From assembly GCA_024234635.1 (NCBI GenBank), contig JACKNX010000012.1:86147-150146 (forward strand): DNA of 64,000 nucleotides, read 5' to 3'. Numbering within the stretch: position 1 is the first letter of the stretch; every line of letters begins with the position of its first letter. Under the pieces are notes generated by a model. It made no database searches and was not told where the DNA came from. It worked only from the letters and a program-made list of their open reading frames with translations. The translations under genes were made by a program, and so were the position numbers. This document shows, one piece after another, positions 36,390 to 45,164 of this stretch. The stretch comes from Pseudomonadales bacterium (GTDB lineage: Bacteria > Pseudomonadota > Gammaproteobacteria > Pseudomonadales > Azotimanducaceae).

Positions 36390-37157
36390 TCAGTTCCCGG
36401 TCCAGTTGGGCGCACGCTTCTCGGCAAAGGCCTTCGGTCCTTCCTTGGCGTCGTTGGACGAGAATACCTTGCGCTGCAGCGGCTCCTGCATCTTCCAGAG
36501 GCTCTCCTCGTCGATACCGGAAGCGGCCGCGCGCACGAGAGTCTTGGACGCCGCCACTGCCAGTGGCGCGTTTTCCGCGATGCGCTCGGCCAGGCGAATG
36601 GCTGCGTTCAGCGTCTCACCAGGCTCCGTGACTTCGCTGACCATGCCGGCCGCAAAGGCTTCCTCGGCCGTGATGGGCTCGCCGGTGAGCGCCATTTCCA
36701 TGGCCTTGGCGAATCCTACCCGCGCCGGCAGGCGGAACACGCCGCCGGCAGCGGCGAACAGACCAACCTTGACTTCCCGGATACCGATCTTGGCGCCTTT
36801 GGCAGCAACCAGCAGGTCGCAGGTGAGGGCAATTTCACAGCCGCCAGCCAGCGCAAACCCGTTGATGGCACCAATGAGCGGCTTCGTGCAACCGGAACGC
36901 ACGAAGGTACCGAGAGGCCCCACGTCTTCGCCGCGGGCGAACGCCTTCAGATCCATGCCGGCACAGAATGCGCGGCCGTTGCCCGTGATGATACCGGCGG
37001 TAAGGGAGTTGTCGGAATCCAGTTCGCGAACGGCGTTCAGCAGGCCGTTGGACAGCGCGCCGTTGATGGCATTCATGGCTTCGGGCCGGTTCAGCGTGAT
37101 CACCATGATTCTTCCACGGCGTTCCACCAGCACGGCGTTTTCGGTTGTGTCACTCAT
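36390..37157 (-). CDS. Enoyl-CoA hydratase/isomerase (crotonase family)
   Basis: A 255-residue crotonase-fold enzyme. LNRPEAMNAINGAL at the N-terminus, oxyanion-hole segment FCAGMDLKAFARG and GGCEIALTCDLLVAA with one likely catalytic Glu; EVKVGLFAAAGGVFRLP carries the second. It probably hydrates a 2-enoyl-CoA in beta-oxidation or ring-cleavage degradation. About 140 bp upstream of the two-TM/acyl-CoA dehydrogenase pair on the same strand. Confidence 0.92.
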   Translation of the reverse strand: MSDTTENAVLVERRGRIMVITLNRPEAMNAINGALSNGLLNAVRELDSDNSLTAGIITGNGRAFCAGMDLKAFARGEDVGPLGTFVRSGCTKPLIGAINGFALAGGCEIALTCDLLVAAKGAKIGIREVKVGLFAAAGGVFRLPARVGFAKAMEMALTGEPITAEEAFAAGMVSEVTEPGETLNAAIRLAERIAENAPLAVAASKTLVRAAASGIDEESLWKMQEPLQRKVFSSNDAKEGPKAFAEKRAPNWTGN

Positions 37158-37547
37158 TGTTGCAATCGTCCCAAACGTGAATGGCTAAAGGTGGCCGAAT
37201 GATGGCACATCCAGGCTGGCGCGAGAACGCGCCCCGCCGCCGCGGGCAGGAAGCCCCGGGGAAGGACATACGTTCCGGGATTGTCAGCGAAGTCGCACAA
37301 CGCACCGGACGAATTGGCAAAGGACCGGCCCAACCGCCGGGGGTTGAAGCCGTGTGGAACACTTTCATCGGCCTGCATCGTTTCCACAAACGCAGCCCCG
37401 GCAAACCGGGTAACGTCAGCCCGGAGCGAACCTGCGCGTAAGCCTTCGCCTGCATTTTCGGGACGTGTGTCCTTCCCGGCATCCTTCCCGGCATTTCATT
37501 TTCGGGACGTGTGTCCGCCCCGGCACCTCGCGTACACTCCGCCAATC
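37158..37547. other. Intergenic region with short direct repeats
   Basis: About 390 bp between divergent crotonase and MATE genes. No supported gene. The right part carries the repeated element listed at 37453-37516 and a local 12-bp duplication (TCCTTCCCGGCA) within it. Confidence 0.5.
37453..37516. repeat. Two copies of a 20-bp direct repeat
   Basis: CATTTTCGGGACGTGTGTCC occurs at 37453-37472 and 37497-37516, identical, 44 bp apart. Between them CCTTCCCGGCAT is itself tandemly repeated. It looks like a member of a dispersed short repeat, but no third copy was noticed in the window. No transposase is nearby. Confidence 0.75.
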
Positions 37548-38909
37548 ATGCAAGCCGCCGCTACCCGCACGCTCTTCCTGGAAGGGCCAATACTCTCGAC
37601 ACTGTTCAAGCTCGCCACCCCCAACGCCATGGCGTTCCTCGTGCAGGCAGGGGTGAACATGACGGAGGTCTGGTACGTCGGCCAGCTCGGCCGGGAGTCG
37701 CTGGCGGCCATGGCCTTCATCTTCCCGGGCTTCATGCTCGTGCAGATGCTGGCCAACGGCTCCTTCGGCGGCGCCACCACCAGCGCCATGGCCCGCGCGC
37801 TGGGCGCCGGCGACACAGCGCGCGCCAGCCAGCTCGTGTGGCACGCGCTGGCCATCGTCGGCGTGGCCGGGGTGTTCTTCGCCGCCGTCTTCCACCTGTT
37901 CGGATCTGGCGTGCTCACCATCCTTGGCGCCACCGGCGCCATTCACGATGAAGCGTTGCGCTACGGCACGATGGCGTTTTCAGGTGCCGCGTTGATGTGG
38001 GCCGCGGCGCTCACCAATGGCTGCATCCGCGGCACGGGCAACCTGCGCTTTCCAGCCATGCTGATGATCGTCAACGCGCTGATCCAGGTTCCCCTGTCTG
38101 GCGGCCTCATCCTCGGCTGGTTCGGCATGCCCAAGCTGGGCCTGGTGGGCGCGGCGGTGTCCAACCTTGTCCTGGCCTGCGTCACAACCTTGGTTTCACT
38201 GTGGAAACTGGCGGGCCCGTCCACGCCGGTGCGCCTGAACTGGGCGGACTGTCGCCTGCAGTGGCCGCTGTTCCGCGACATCCTCCGCGTGGGCGCGCTG
38301 GCGGCGTTTTCACCCATCTTCACCATCCTCACCATTTCCGTAGTCAACGCCCTGATCGTCGGCTTCGGCACCGCCACGGTAGCGGGCTACGGCATTGGCG
38401 CACGTCTGGAATTCCTGCTGGTGCCGATGGTCTTCGGCTTCGGCATGGCCATGAACGCCATGGTGGGCATGAACATCGGCAACCGGAACCTGGTGCGCGC
38501 CGAACGCATCGCCTTTGTCGGCGGCCTGAGTTCGGCCATCGTTACCGGTGTGGTGGGCACATCGCTGGCAATCTTCCCGGGCGCATGGATGAACCTGTTC
38601 ACCAGCGATGCCCAGGTGGCGGCAGAAGGCGCCAAGTATCTGCATTTCTCCGGGCCGGTGTTTGCCTTTCAGGGGATGGCGCTGGCGCTCTATTTCGCCT
38701 CGCAGGGCGCCGGCACGGTGCTCTGGCCGGTCATTGCCAACTTCGCACGTTTTTTTGTTGCAGGTGGTGCCGCCGCCCTGTGCGTACACGTGTTCAACAC
38801 GTCGGTGGAATGGGTATTTGCGAGCATCGCCGCCGGCATGCTGGCCAACGGCGCCATTACGGCTGGAGCAATTCACTTCGGCGCGTGGAAACGCTTCCAT
38901 CGCTTCTGA
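37548..38909 (+). CDS. MATE family efflux transporter
   Basis: A 453-residue polytopic protein of the multidrug and toxin extrusion family, with about twelve membrane segments in two similar halves (LFKLATPNAMAFLVQAGVNMTEVWYVGQLG in the first; ILRVGALAAFSPIFTILTISVVNALIVGFGTATVAGYGIG in the second). Exports organic cations or drugs using Na+ or H+. ATG at 37548; no clear Shine-Dalgarno. Its last 53 bp overlap the convergent MFS gene. Confidence 0.92.
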   Translation: MQAAATRTLFLEGPILSTLFKLATPNAMAFLVQAGVNMTEVWYVGQLGRESLAAMAFIFPGFMLVQMLANGSFGGATTSAMARALGAGDTARASQLVWHALAIVGVAGVFFAAVFHLFGSGVLTILGATGAIHDEALRYGTMAFSGAALMWAAALTNGCIRGTGNLRFPAMLMIVNALIQVPLSGGLILGWFGMPKLGLVGAAVSNLVLACVTTLVSLWKLAGPSTPVRLNWADCRLQWPLFRDILRVGALAAFSPIFTILTISVVNALIVGFGTATVAGYGIGARLEFLLVPMVFGFGMAMNAMVGMNIGNRNLVRAERIAFVGGLSSAIVTGVVGTSLAIFPGAWMNLFTSDAQVAAEGAKYLHFSGPVFAFQGMALALYFASQGAGTVLWPVIANFARFFVAGGAAALCVHVFNTSVEWVFASIAAGMLANGAITAGAIHFGAWKRFHRF

Positions 38910-40068
38910 TCAGCGGCAGCATCAGAAGAAACGCTACGGCAATGCAGCCGCAGGCGAAGTACCCGTTCCACAGGAAACTGTCCCCCATGTCGCGCACGTA
39001 GCCACCGGCGAACGGCGCCACGGCGCCACCGATCAGGACAAACGCCGGGTGTGACCCGGCCATGCGCCCCGTTGGATCAAACCGGGCAATCACTCCCAGC
39101 AGAATCGGCATGAAGGCTGTTGGCAACGCGCCGAAGACCGGCACGGCAACCATGAACACCGTACCGGAGCGCGTTGCCGCGACGGCGTAGCAGGCAGCCA
39201 GCAACAAGGTAACGATAGACAGCAGCGGCACCAGCGGCCGCATCCTGGGCCCCACGAAGCCCGCGATCAGCGGCGCGACGATGCCCACGAGGGCGCCGGC
39301 CATGAATACGTAGCCGATGGTTTCGCCATCCAGCCCCAACTCACGCCCGACACGCACCAGGAAGATGCCCAGCGAACCGTGACCGAAGAAAAGCAGTGCA
39401 ATGGCAAACAGCGTGAGTGAGGCCAGCGAGCCCTGGCCCGCCGCGCGCCCCCCCTCCGTCCCTCCGGAAGCGCGACCGGCAACCGGCACCGTGCGCAGAA
39501 AGAAGAACGCCAGAAGACCACAGGTGATGTAAACGACAAACAGACCATCAACAGGACCCGAGAAATAGGCAGGCCCACCACCATTGGCCGTCGACGGCCA
39601 GGTCATGGCCCTTGGCAGCACCCAGGCCAGCACAAGGCCCATGCCGCCCAGTGCCGAATTGATCACCCCGAACGTGGCTTCGGGCGTCGCCGAACGGGCG
39701 GCAGTGGCCATGGCCGTCGCCGATACCGACCCCATGGCCAGGCCGGTCGGTATGCGCATGAGCAGCAACGTCACGAGATCCGTGGTGAACAGGCACACGG
39801 TGTTGAGCAGAAAAATCACTACCAAGGCCACGAAGTACACCGTCCGGGCCGGGAAGTGGGCACCCCAGCGGGCAAAGCCGAGAATGCCCACGGATACCGC
39901 AGCCAGTTCTGCCGACGCTACCAGTCCGGCCTCCGCGTTGGACGCGCCGAAACTCAACGCAATGGCATCGATGTTGAACGCCATGCCTATGGACGCGGCA
40001 AATGCCAGCAGCACCACACCCGTGAGCGATCCAAGTTCCAACGCCGTGAAGCGCAGCGTCATGTCCAT
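38857..40068 (-). CDS. Major facilitator superfamily transporter
   Basis: A 403-residue protein with about twelve hydrophobic segments, starting MDMTLRFTALELGSLTGVVLL. MFS-like features include RWGAHFPAR after helix 2-3 and a central cytoplasmic loop (GRASGGTEGGRAAGQG). Substrate unknown. The ATG at 40066-40068 follows GAGGAGAGAGGGGG; the frame extending to 40146 is not needed. Convergent overlap of 53 bp with the MATE gene. Confidence 0.88.
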   Translation of the reverse strand: MDMTLRFTALELGSLTGVVLLAFAASIGMAFNIDAIALSFGASNAEAGLVASAELAAVSVGILGFARWGAHFPARTVYFVALVVIFLLNTVCLFTTDLVTLLLMRIPTGLAMGSVSATAMATAARSATPEATFGVINSALGGMGLVLAWVLPRAMTWPSTANGGGPAYFSGPVDGLFVVYITCGLLAFFFLRTVPVAGRASGGTEGGRAAGQGSLASLTLFAIALLFFGHGSLGIFLVRVGRELGLDGETIGYVFMAGALVGIVAPLIAGFVGPRMRPLVPLLSIVTLLLAACYAVAATRSGTVFMVAVPVFGALPTAFMPILLGVIARFDPTGRMAGSHPAFVLIGGAVAPFAGGYVRDMGDSFLWNGYFACGCIAVAFLLMLPLIRSDGSVSTRRSELLQP

Positions 40069-40201
40069 CCCCCCTCTCTCCTCGGCATCGAGCGATGCCG
40101 CCGCTGCACTCTGAGGCTCCCACATCGCGCGCGCAATCCCTGTCACCCGTTGGGTATTCGCCGCGCGATCCGATCCAAACAGTTGTAAATGAAATATGAA
40201 T

Positions 40202-40218
40202 CATTCCATATGGGAATG
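40202..40218. promoter_or_regulatory. Inverted repeat upstream of aceA (possible operator)
   Basis: CATTCC-ATATG-GGAATG, a 6-5-6 dyad, lies about 80 bp before the aceA ATG in the divergent gap with the MFS gene. A regulator binding site is plausible but none is identified. Confidence 0.45.
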
Positions 40219-40246
40219 TATTGGTGTCCGCCCATTCCGGCCAAAC

Positions 40247-40255
40247 TGCTATAGA
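40247..40255 (+). promoter_or_regulatory. Extended -10 promoter element for aceA
   Basis: TGCTATAGA matches the extended -10 form TGnTATAAT (4 of 6 in the hexamer). No good -35 is present. It lies about 40 nt upstream of the aceA start codon. Confidence 0.45.
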
Positions 40256-40296
40256 GTGCGCGCCACTTTTATCGGCATCGATGAGGATCTCCCCCC

Positions 40297-41898
40297 ATGA
40301 CCTACATGCAGCAGACGGAAGAAGTACGCAAGGTACTCATGCAGAAAGGCCACGAATGGCGCGCCATCAACCCCGAGTACGTGGTTCGCATGCGCCTGCA
40401 GAATCGCTTCCAGACGGGCCTGGATATTGCCCGCTACACGGCGGACATCATGCGCAGGGACATGGCCGAGTATGACCAGGACCCGGGCAGGTACACGCAG
40501 TCGCTCGGCGCATGGCACGGCTTCGTGGCCCAGCAGACCATGATGAGCGTGAAGAAGAACTTCAAGTCGCTGGACAAGCGCTACATCTATCTTTCCGGCT
40601 GGATGGTCGCCGCCCTGCGCTCCGAATTCGGCCCCCTGCCCGACCAGAGCATGCACGAAAAGACCGCGGTGGCTTCGCTCATCGGTGAAATCTACACCTT
40701 CCTCAAACAGGCTGACGCACGCGAATTGCGGCATCTGTTCGCCGACCTGGACAGCGCTCGTGCCGCCGGCAAGGACCTGGGCCCCGTTCTGGCGAAGATC
40801 GACAACTTCGAAACCCACGTGGTGCCGATCATCGCCGACATCGATGCCGGTTTCGGCAACGAGGAAGCCACCTATCTGCTGGCCAAGAAGATGATCGAAG
40901 CCGGCGCCTGCGCCATTCAGATCGAAAACCAGGTGAGCGACGCCAAGCAGTGCGGCCACCAGGCGGGCAAGGTGACCGTGCCGCACGAAGACTTCGTGTC
41001 CAAGTTGCACGCCATCCGCTACGCATTCCTGGAACTGGGCGTGGAGAACGGCATCATCGTCGCGCGCACCGACTCGCTGGGCGCCGACCTGACGCAGAAA
41101 ATTCCGGTGTCCCAGCGCCCGGGCGACCTCGGCCACAAGTACTGCGATTTCCTGAAGGCAACGCCGGTGAAGGACCTCTCCGAATTGAAGGAAGGCGACG
41201 TCACCATCCACCAGAACGGCGTGCTCTGCAAACCCGAACGCCTGGACAACGGCCTGTACGCCTTCAAGGAAAACACCGGCTTCGACCGCGTGGTGCTGGA
41301 CTGCGTCACCAGCCTGGAACACGGCGCGGATCTGCTGTGGATCGAAACCGAAAAGCCGAACCTCCAGCAGATCGGCGACATGGTGAAAGCCATCCGCAAG
41401 TCGCGCCCGGAAGCCAAGCTCGTGTACAACAACTCGCCGTCCTTCAACTGGACGCTCAAGTTCCGCGAGCAGGTGTATGACGACTGGAAGGCCGCCGGCA
41501 AGGACATGAGCGCCTATCCCGATCCGAAGAAATTCGACAAAGGCCTGATGGACGTGAAACTCGACGACAGCGAACTGGCACTGGAAGCGGATCGCCTGAT
41601 CCAGAACTTCCAGCGTGACGCTTCGCGCGAAGCGGGCATCTTCCACCACCTGATCACCCTGCCCACGTACCACGAAACAGCGCTGGGCGTGGATATGCTG
41701 TCCTCCGGCTACTTCGGTGCCGAAGGCATGCTGGCGTACGTCAAAGGTATCCAGCGTCAGGAAATCCGCCGCGATCTGGCCAGCGTGAAGCACCAGGATC
41801 TCGCCGGCTCCAATATCGGTGACGATCACAAGGAATACTTCCTTGGCGAGAAGGCGCTGCTGGCGGGTGGTGCGGCGAACACCATGAATCAGTTCTGA
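40297..41898 (+). CDS. aceA: Isocitrate lyase (long form)
   Basis: Splits isocitrate into succinate and glyoxylate, the entry to the glyoxylate shunt for growth on acetate or fatty acids. A 533-residue enzyme of the longer, Pseudomonas-type group. Catalytic loop KQCGH with C219, metal-binding DIDAGFGNEEATY, and SPSFNW near residue 388 are present. GAGGAT lies 8 nt before the ATG. Single gene: malate synthase is not adjacent. Followed by a strong terminator at 42013-42036. Confidence 0.97.
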   Translation: MTYMQQTEEVRKVLMQKGHEWRAINPEYVVRMRLQNRFQTGLDIARYTADIMRRDMAEYDQDPGRYTQSLGAWHGFVAQQTMMSVKKNFKSLDKRYIYLSGWMVAALRSEFGPLPDQSMHEKTAVASLIGEIYTFLKQADARELRHLFADLDSARAAGKDLGPVLAKIDNFETHVVPIIADIDAGFGNEEATYLLAKKMIEAGACAIQIENQVSDAKQCGHQAGKVTVPHEDFVSKLHAIRYAFLELGVENGIIVARTDSLGADLTQKIPVSQRPGDLGHKYCDFLKATPVKDLSELKEGDVTIHQNGVLCKPERLDNGLYAFKENTGFDRVVLDCVTSLEHGADLLWIETEKPNLQQIGDMVKAIRKSRPEAKLVYNNSPSFNWTLKFREQVYDDWKAAGKDMSAYPDPKKFDKGLMDVKLDDSELALEADRLIQNFQRDASREAGIFHHLITLPTYHETALGVDMLSSGYFGAEGMLAYVKGIQRQEIRRDLASVKHQDLAGSNIGDDHKEYFLGEKALLAGGAANTMNQF

Positions 41899-42012
41899 CT
41901 AGAGATGGCGTCGGGGGGCTGAGCCACTTCAGCCCGCCCAGGCTTACTGATTCATGCACCTCTGGGCAGGCTTCGGCATTTGAGTCTGGCCGGCAGAGTG
42001 GCCATAAGACAG

Positions 42013-42036
42013 AACCCCGGCATTTGCCGGGGTTTT
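42013..42036 (+). terminator. Rho-independent terminator of aceA
   Basis: AACCCCGGCA pairs with TGCCGGGGTT in a 10-bp stem with a tiny loop, followed by TTTT. It stands 115 bp after the aceA stop. The A-rich side may also serve the convergent GST gene. The clearest intrinsic terminator in the window. Confidence 0.9.
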
Positions 42037-42074
42037 GTCATTTCACTTCCTGAAAAAAGTTCAGCCGTAGATCC

Positions 42075-42683
42075 TCAACCTTTCGCCTGCGCCCTCGCCA
42101 GCGCCGGCCGCGCATAACATGCCTGCGCCCACCGCTGAATGTTGGCGTGATGCGAGTAGTCGTGCCCGACCATCTGCAGTAACAACATTACGGACGCGAC
42201 ATTGAGGTCCGCAACGGTGAAGCTGCCTCCCAGGAGGTACGGGCTTTTCGCCAGCGCCTCGTCCAGCACCCGGAACGGTCGCTCCAGAGACTTTGCTGCG
42301 TTCTCCACCACCTTCGGATCACGCTTGTCCTCCGGCACAAAGAAACGCTGGATGACAATCTGCATCTGCAGCGGCTCGATCTCGCTGATCGCCCACACAC
42401 TCCACTGCCAGGCGCGTGCCTCGTCCGCCGGATTGTCGGGATACAGTTCCTTGCCGTAGTGCTTGGCGAGATACAGATTGATGGCCATGCTTTCGAACAG
42501 CACCAGGTCGCCATCCACCAGCGCGGGAATGCGGCCGTTCGGATTGACCGTCTTGTACTCCGCCGACGCGTTCGCATCCCGGAAATGCTGCGGCACGTGC
42601 TCATAGTCGATGCCGGTTTCCTCGATACCCCAGATCGCACGTATCGCACGCGACCCGGAGATGCCGTAGAGCTTGCGTGTCAT
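42075..42683 (-). CDS. Glutathione S-transferase family protein
   Basis: 202 residues with a thioredoxin-fold N-domain (1-80: KLYGISGSRAIRAIWGIEETG with a Ser at the usual catalytic position; NPNGRIPALVDGDLVLFESMAI with cis-Pro and the ES glutathione-binding pair) and an alpha-helical C-domain (FTVADLNVAS). Conjugates or transfers glutathione; the substrate is unknown. ATG at 42681-42683 with GGAGGA inside the SDR gene's end; overlap with the SDR stop is ATGA. Confidence 0.92.
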   Translation of the reverse strand: MTRKLYGISGSRAIRAIWGIEETGIDYEHVPQHFRDANASAEYKTVNPNGRIPALVDGDLVLFESMAINLYLAKHYGKELYPDNPADEARAWQWSVWAISEIEPLQMQIVIQRFFVPEDKRDPKVVENAAKSLERPFRVLDEALAKSPYLLGGSFTVADLNVASVMLLLQMVGHDYSHHANIQRWAQACYARPALARAQAKG

Positions 42684-43501
42684 GCCTGTTTCCTCCTCTC
42701 GGGATAACCCGGCGGCCGCTGGCCGTTTTCGTCGTATATATCGAACTCTTCCGCCAGGTCCTCGACCCACTGGATGCTGCCACTGCGGGCCATGAGCCCC
42801 TGGGAATGTGCCAGCATGGCCGCCACCGTGCGGCCCACGAACAGCGGTGTCTGCGACTTGCTCAGATCCATCTCGCGCACCTTGGCCGCGTCCTGGATGA
42901 ATTCGGTGCTCACCGAACCGGGATACAGCGATACGGCAGCGATACCTTTCGGATTCAGCTCCACGGCCATGTCCGCGGTGAGCCGGTCGAGACCGGCCTT
43001 GCCGGCGCCATACGAGCACGAGAAGTGGTAGCTCAGGCCCCCTGGCGAGGAGACATTGACGATGGCGCCGCCCGGCTCGCCCTTGAACAGCCAGCCCGCT
43101 GCGTGCCAGCTGGCCACGTAATGGGCGCGCAGGCCAATGCCCACCTGGTCGTCCCACACCTGGATGGGATGGTCCCAGAAGCCACCGCCCCACGCCGGCG
43201 GATCCGGAATCTTGTATACGTTGTTGATGAGGTAGTCGATGCGTCCGGCCCAGGCACCGATCTGCGCGAAGGCGCGGCCGATCCAGGCGTCGTCGCCGTG
43301 GTCGCACTGCACCGCGATGCCCTTGCCACCCGCCTCGGTCACCAGCCTGGCGGTGGTGTCGATGGTGCGCTCCCCTGGCCCGGTCGTGCGCCCGGTGACG
43401 AAGACGGTGGCCCCTTTTTCGCCGAGCGCAATGGCGATGCCCTTGCCGATGCCCCGGCTGGCGCCGGTCACCACGGCCACCTTGCCCTTGAGTGCTGTCA
43501 T
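42680..43501 (-). CDS. Short-chain dehydrogenase/reductase
   Basis: A 273-residue Rossmann-fold oxidoreductase. Cofactor motif TGASRGIG (12-19), INN (about 92), NVSS (149-152) and YGAGK with Y164 and K168. The layout resembles the DHRS1-like SDR subgroup. Reduces or oxidises an unknown carbonyl or hydroxyl compound. It is translationally coupled to the GST downstream, suggesting a shared substrate route. Confidence 0.92.
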   Translation of the reverse strand: MTALKGKVAVVTGASRGIGKGIAIALGEKGATVFVTGRTTGPGERTIDTTARLVTEAGGKGIAVQCDHGDDAWIGRAFAQIGAWAGRIDYLINNVYKIPDPPAWGGGFWDHPIQVWDDQVGIGLRAHYVASWHAAGWLFKGEPGGAIVNVSSPGGLSYHFSCSYGAGKAGLDRLTADMAVELNPKGIAAVSLYPGSVSTEFIQDAAKVREMDLSKSQTPLFVGRTVAAMLAHSQGLMARSGSIQWVEDLAEEFDIYDENGQRPPGYPERRKQA

Positions 43502-43592
43502 ATCTGTCGCTCCTGTTCCCCGAAAACCGCCATTCTATCCGCCCGGCCGCCGGATTTTGTATGCTTTTCCTCCCCGCCAGCCGGAGCACCCC

Positions 43593-44486
43593 GTGGAATA
43601 TTTTGTTAACTACCCCGCCGGTGCCGGCCCGCACCCGGGCCACTGGGCTGCCGACAAGGAAGCCGAGGGCTGGCAAGGCGTGTGCGCCAGCGACCACCTG
43701 TGGGTTGGCGGCACCCGCTATCCCCACGTCTTCGTGGCGGCAACTCAAATGGCATGCGCCACCCGACGCGTCCGCATCACCACCTCGTTCTGCAACAACC
43801 TGCTGCGCTCGCCAGTGGAATTCGCCCAAGCGGCACTGGCCCTGCAGGCGGCGTCCGACGGCCGGTTCGAGGCAGGCCTCGGCGCCGGCTGGCTGCGCGA
43901 TGAGATCGAAGCCATGGGCGAAACCTATCCGGACGGACCGGAGCGGGTGGCACGCTATATCGAGGCGCTGACCGTGGCGCGTGCGCTCATCCACACCGGC
44001 CAGTGCAACTTCGACGGCCGCCACTATCGCGTGCACGTGGCGGGCGACCAGTCCCTGGCGCCATTGTCCGCCAACCCGCCGGCGCTCATTGCCTCCGCGG
44101 GCGGGCCGGTCGCGTTGCGTGGCGTCACGCCACTCGTGGACCGCGTGGAGATCAAGGCGAGCGCCCGCAGCACGCGCGTGGGCTATCTCGATTTCGGCAT
44201 CATGGCAACCGTCACGGAAGCCGAAGTGCGCGGCAACGCCGAGCGAGTGCGCGCAATTCGCGGCGACATGCCCCTCGGCATCTTCATTCTGGTTGCCGCG
44301 GGTGAGAATCCGGCCGTTGCGCAACTGAAGGCCGGCCTCGGCAACGGTTATCTCAGCCGCTTCATGGGCCATCCCGCTGACGTGGCACAGGCGCTGGCAG
44401 GGCTTGCCGACATGGGTATCAGCCGGGTGCAGCTGACGGAACTGGTGCCTGGATCACACGCGGCGCTGGCGCCTCATCTGCTGTGA
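43593..44486 (+). CDS. LLM-class flavin-dependent monooxygenase/oxidoreductase
   Basis: A 297-residue luciferase-like TIM-barrel protein. Hallmarks are WQGVCASDHLWVGGTRYPHVFVAA, VRITTSFCNNLLRSPVEFAQAALALQ and GRFEAGLGAGWLRDEIEAMG. Uses FMNH2 or F420 as cosubstrate, which cannot be told from sequence. The start is GTG at 43593-43595 with CCGGAG 8 nt ahead; the long frame upstream runs antisense over the SDR gene. Confidence 0.88.
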   Translation: MEYFVNYPAGAGPHPGHWAADKEAEGWQGVCASDHLWVGGTRYPHVFVAATQMACATRRVRITTSFCNNLLRSPVEFAQAALALQAASDGRFEAGLGAGWLRDEIEAMGETYPDGPERVARYIEALTVARALIHTGQCNFDGRHYRVHVAGDQSLAPLSANPPALIASAGGPVALRGVTPLVDRVEIKASARSTRVGYLDFGIMATVTEAEVRGNAERVRAIRGDMPLGIFILVAAGENPAVAQLKAGLGNGYLSRFMGHPADVAQALAGLADMGISRVQLTELVPGSHAALAPHLL

Positions 44487-44535
44487 CTTTTGGGGCCTGC
44501 GCCCACCGACGGAAGAACGCACGAATGCGCAGCAA

Positions 44536-44970
44536 TCAGCGCGCCGGCTGCGCTGCCGCGCGCATGCGCTCGCGTTCTTCCCAGGAGTGATAGTGCGTGA
44601 GCCCGTTCTCGTCGAAGAAGACGATGGGACCGGCACAGAAAAAGAGGTACTCCGTATCCTCCAGCGCCTCAGTCGCGCCATGCAACACGCCATTGGGTTC
44701 GTAGTCGTAGTCGCCTGCTTCCAGGATGCCGTCACGAACCTTCAGGCGGCCTTTCAGAATATAGGTGTGCGCATCGGACAGATGCTTGTGCGAGGCGGCG
44801 GTATAACCCTTCTTCCACCGGTACAGCGCCGCCCAGCGACCGGTCTCCGGCCCGGTCCAAAGGATCTTCATCCACGCCTGTCCCGGCTTCGTCTCGATCC
44901 AGGGCGCATCCGCGCGCACGATGATGTCCGCGAGCTGGTCGTTGATCGGTGTGAGATTCTGCCGCGCCAT
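44536..44970 (-). CDS. Cupin-type metal-binding protein
   Basis: A 144-residue single cupin related to ChrR-like and acetylacetone-dioxygenase-like proteins. Putative metal ligands lie in ASHKHLSDAHTYILKGRL (H61, H63, H68) and VLHGA (about 100). It may be a small oxygenase or isomerase; the substrate is unknown. Start ATG at 44968-44970. It stands between the LLM gene and tRNA-Ala. Confidence 0.82.
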   Translation of the reverse strand: MARQNLTPINDQLADIIVRADAPWIETKPGQAWMKILWTGPETGRWAALYRWKKGYTAASHKHLSDAHTYILKGRLKVRDGILEAGDYDYEPNGVLHGATEALEDTEYLFFCAGPIVFFDENGLTHYHSWEERERMRAAAQPAR

Positions 44971-45044
44971 GGTCCCGCCCCCTGTCCCGTCTCTGCCCGC
45001 GGACGTTAACCGCGCCAGCAACCCACGTCCATACACGCGGGGGA

Positions 45045-45073
45045 TTGAGCAGGCGCTGCCGGCGACGCAGAAT
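45045..45073 (+). promoter_or_regulatory. Promoter of tRNA-Ala
   Basis: TTGAGC (45045-45050), 17 nt, CAGAAT (45068-45073), then a GC-rich discriminator and the tRNA start 11 nt later. Each hexamer matches 4/6. Confidence 0.6.
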
Positions 45074-45084
45074 GCGCACCGCAC

Positions 45085-45160
45085 GGGGCTGTAGCTCAGC
45101 TGGGAGAGCGTAGCGTTCGCAATGCTAAGGTCAGGGGTTCGATCCCCCTCAGCTCCACCA
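45085..45160 (+). tRNA. tRNA-Ala (anticodon CGC)
   Basis: 76 nt with encoded CCA. Acceptor stem GGGGCTG pairs with CAGCTCC (one G-U). The D arm is GCTCAGCTGGGAGAGC. The anticodon arm TAGCG-TTCGCAA-TGCTA gives anticodon CGC, reading GCG. The T arm is AGGGG-TTCGATC-CCCCT. Single-copy here, flanked downstream by a palindromic repeat. Confidence 0.97.
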
Positions 45161-45164
45161 TCCC

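Noticed and set aside
40249..41829. 526-codon minus-strand frame
   Set aside because: Exact antisense of isocitrate lyase; His/Val-rich composition typical of a shadow.
42684..44372. Long N-terminal part of a 765-codon minus-strand frame
   Set aside because: Runs antisense to the LLM gene and out of frame through the SDR gene before entering the GST; the GST starts at 42683.
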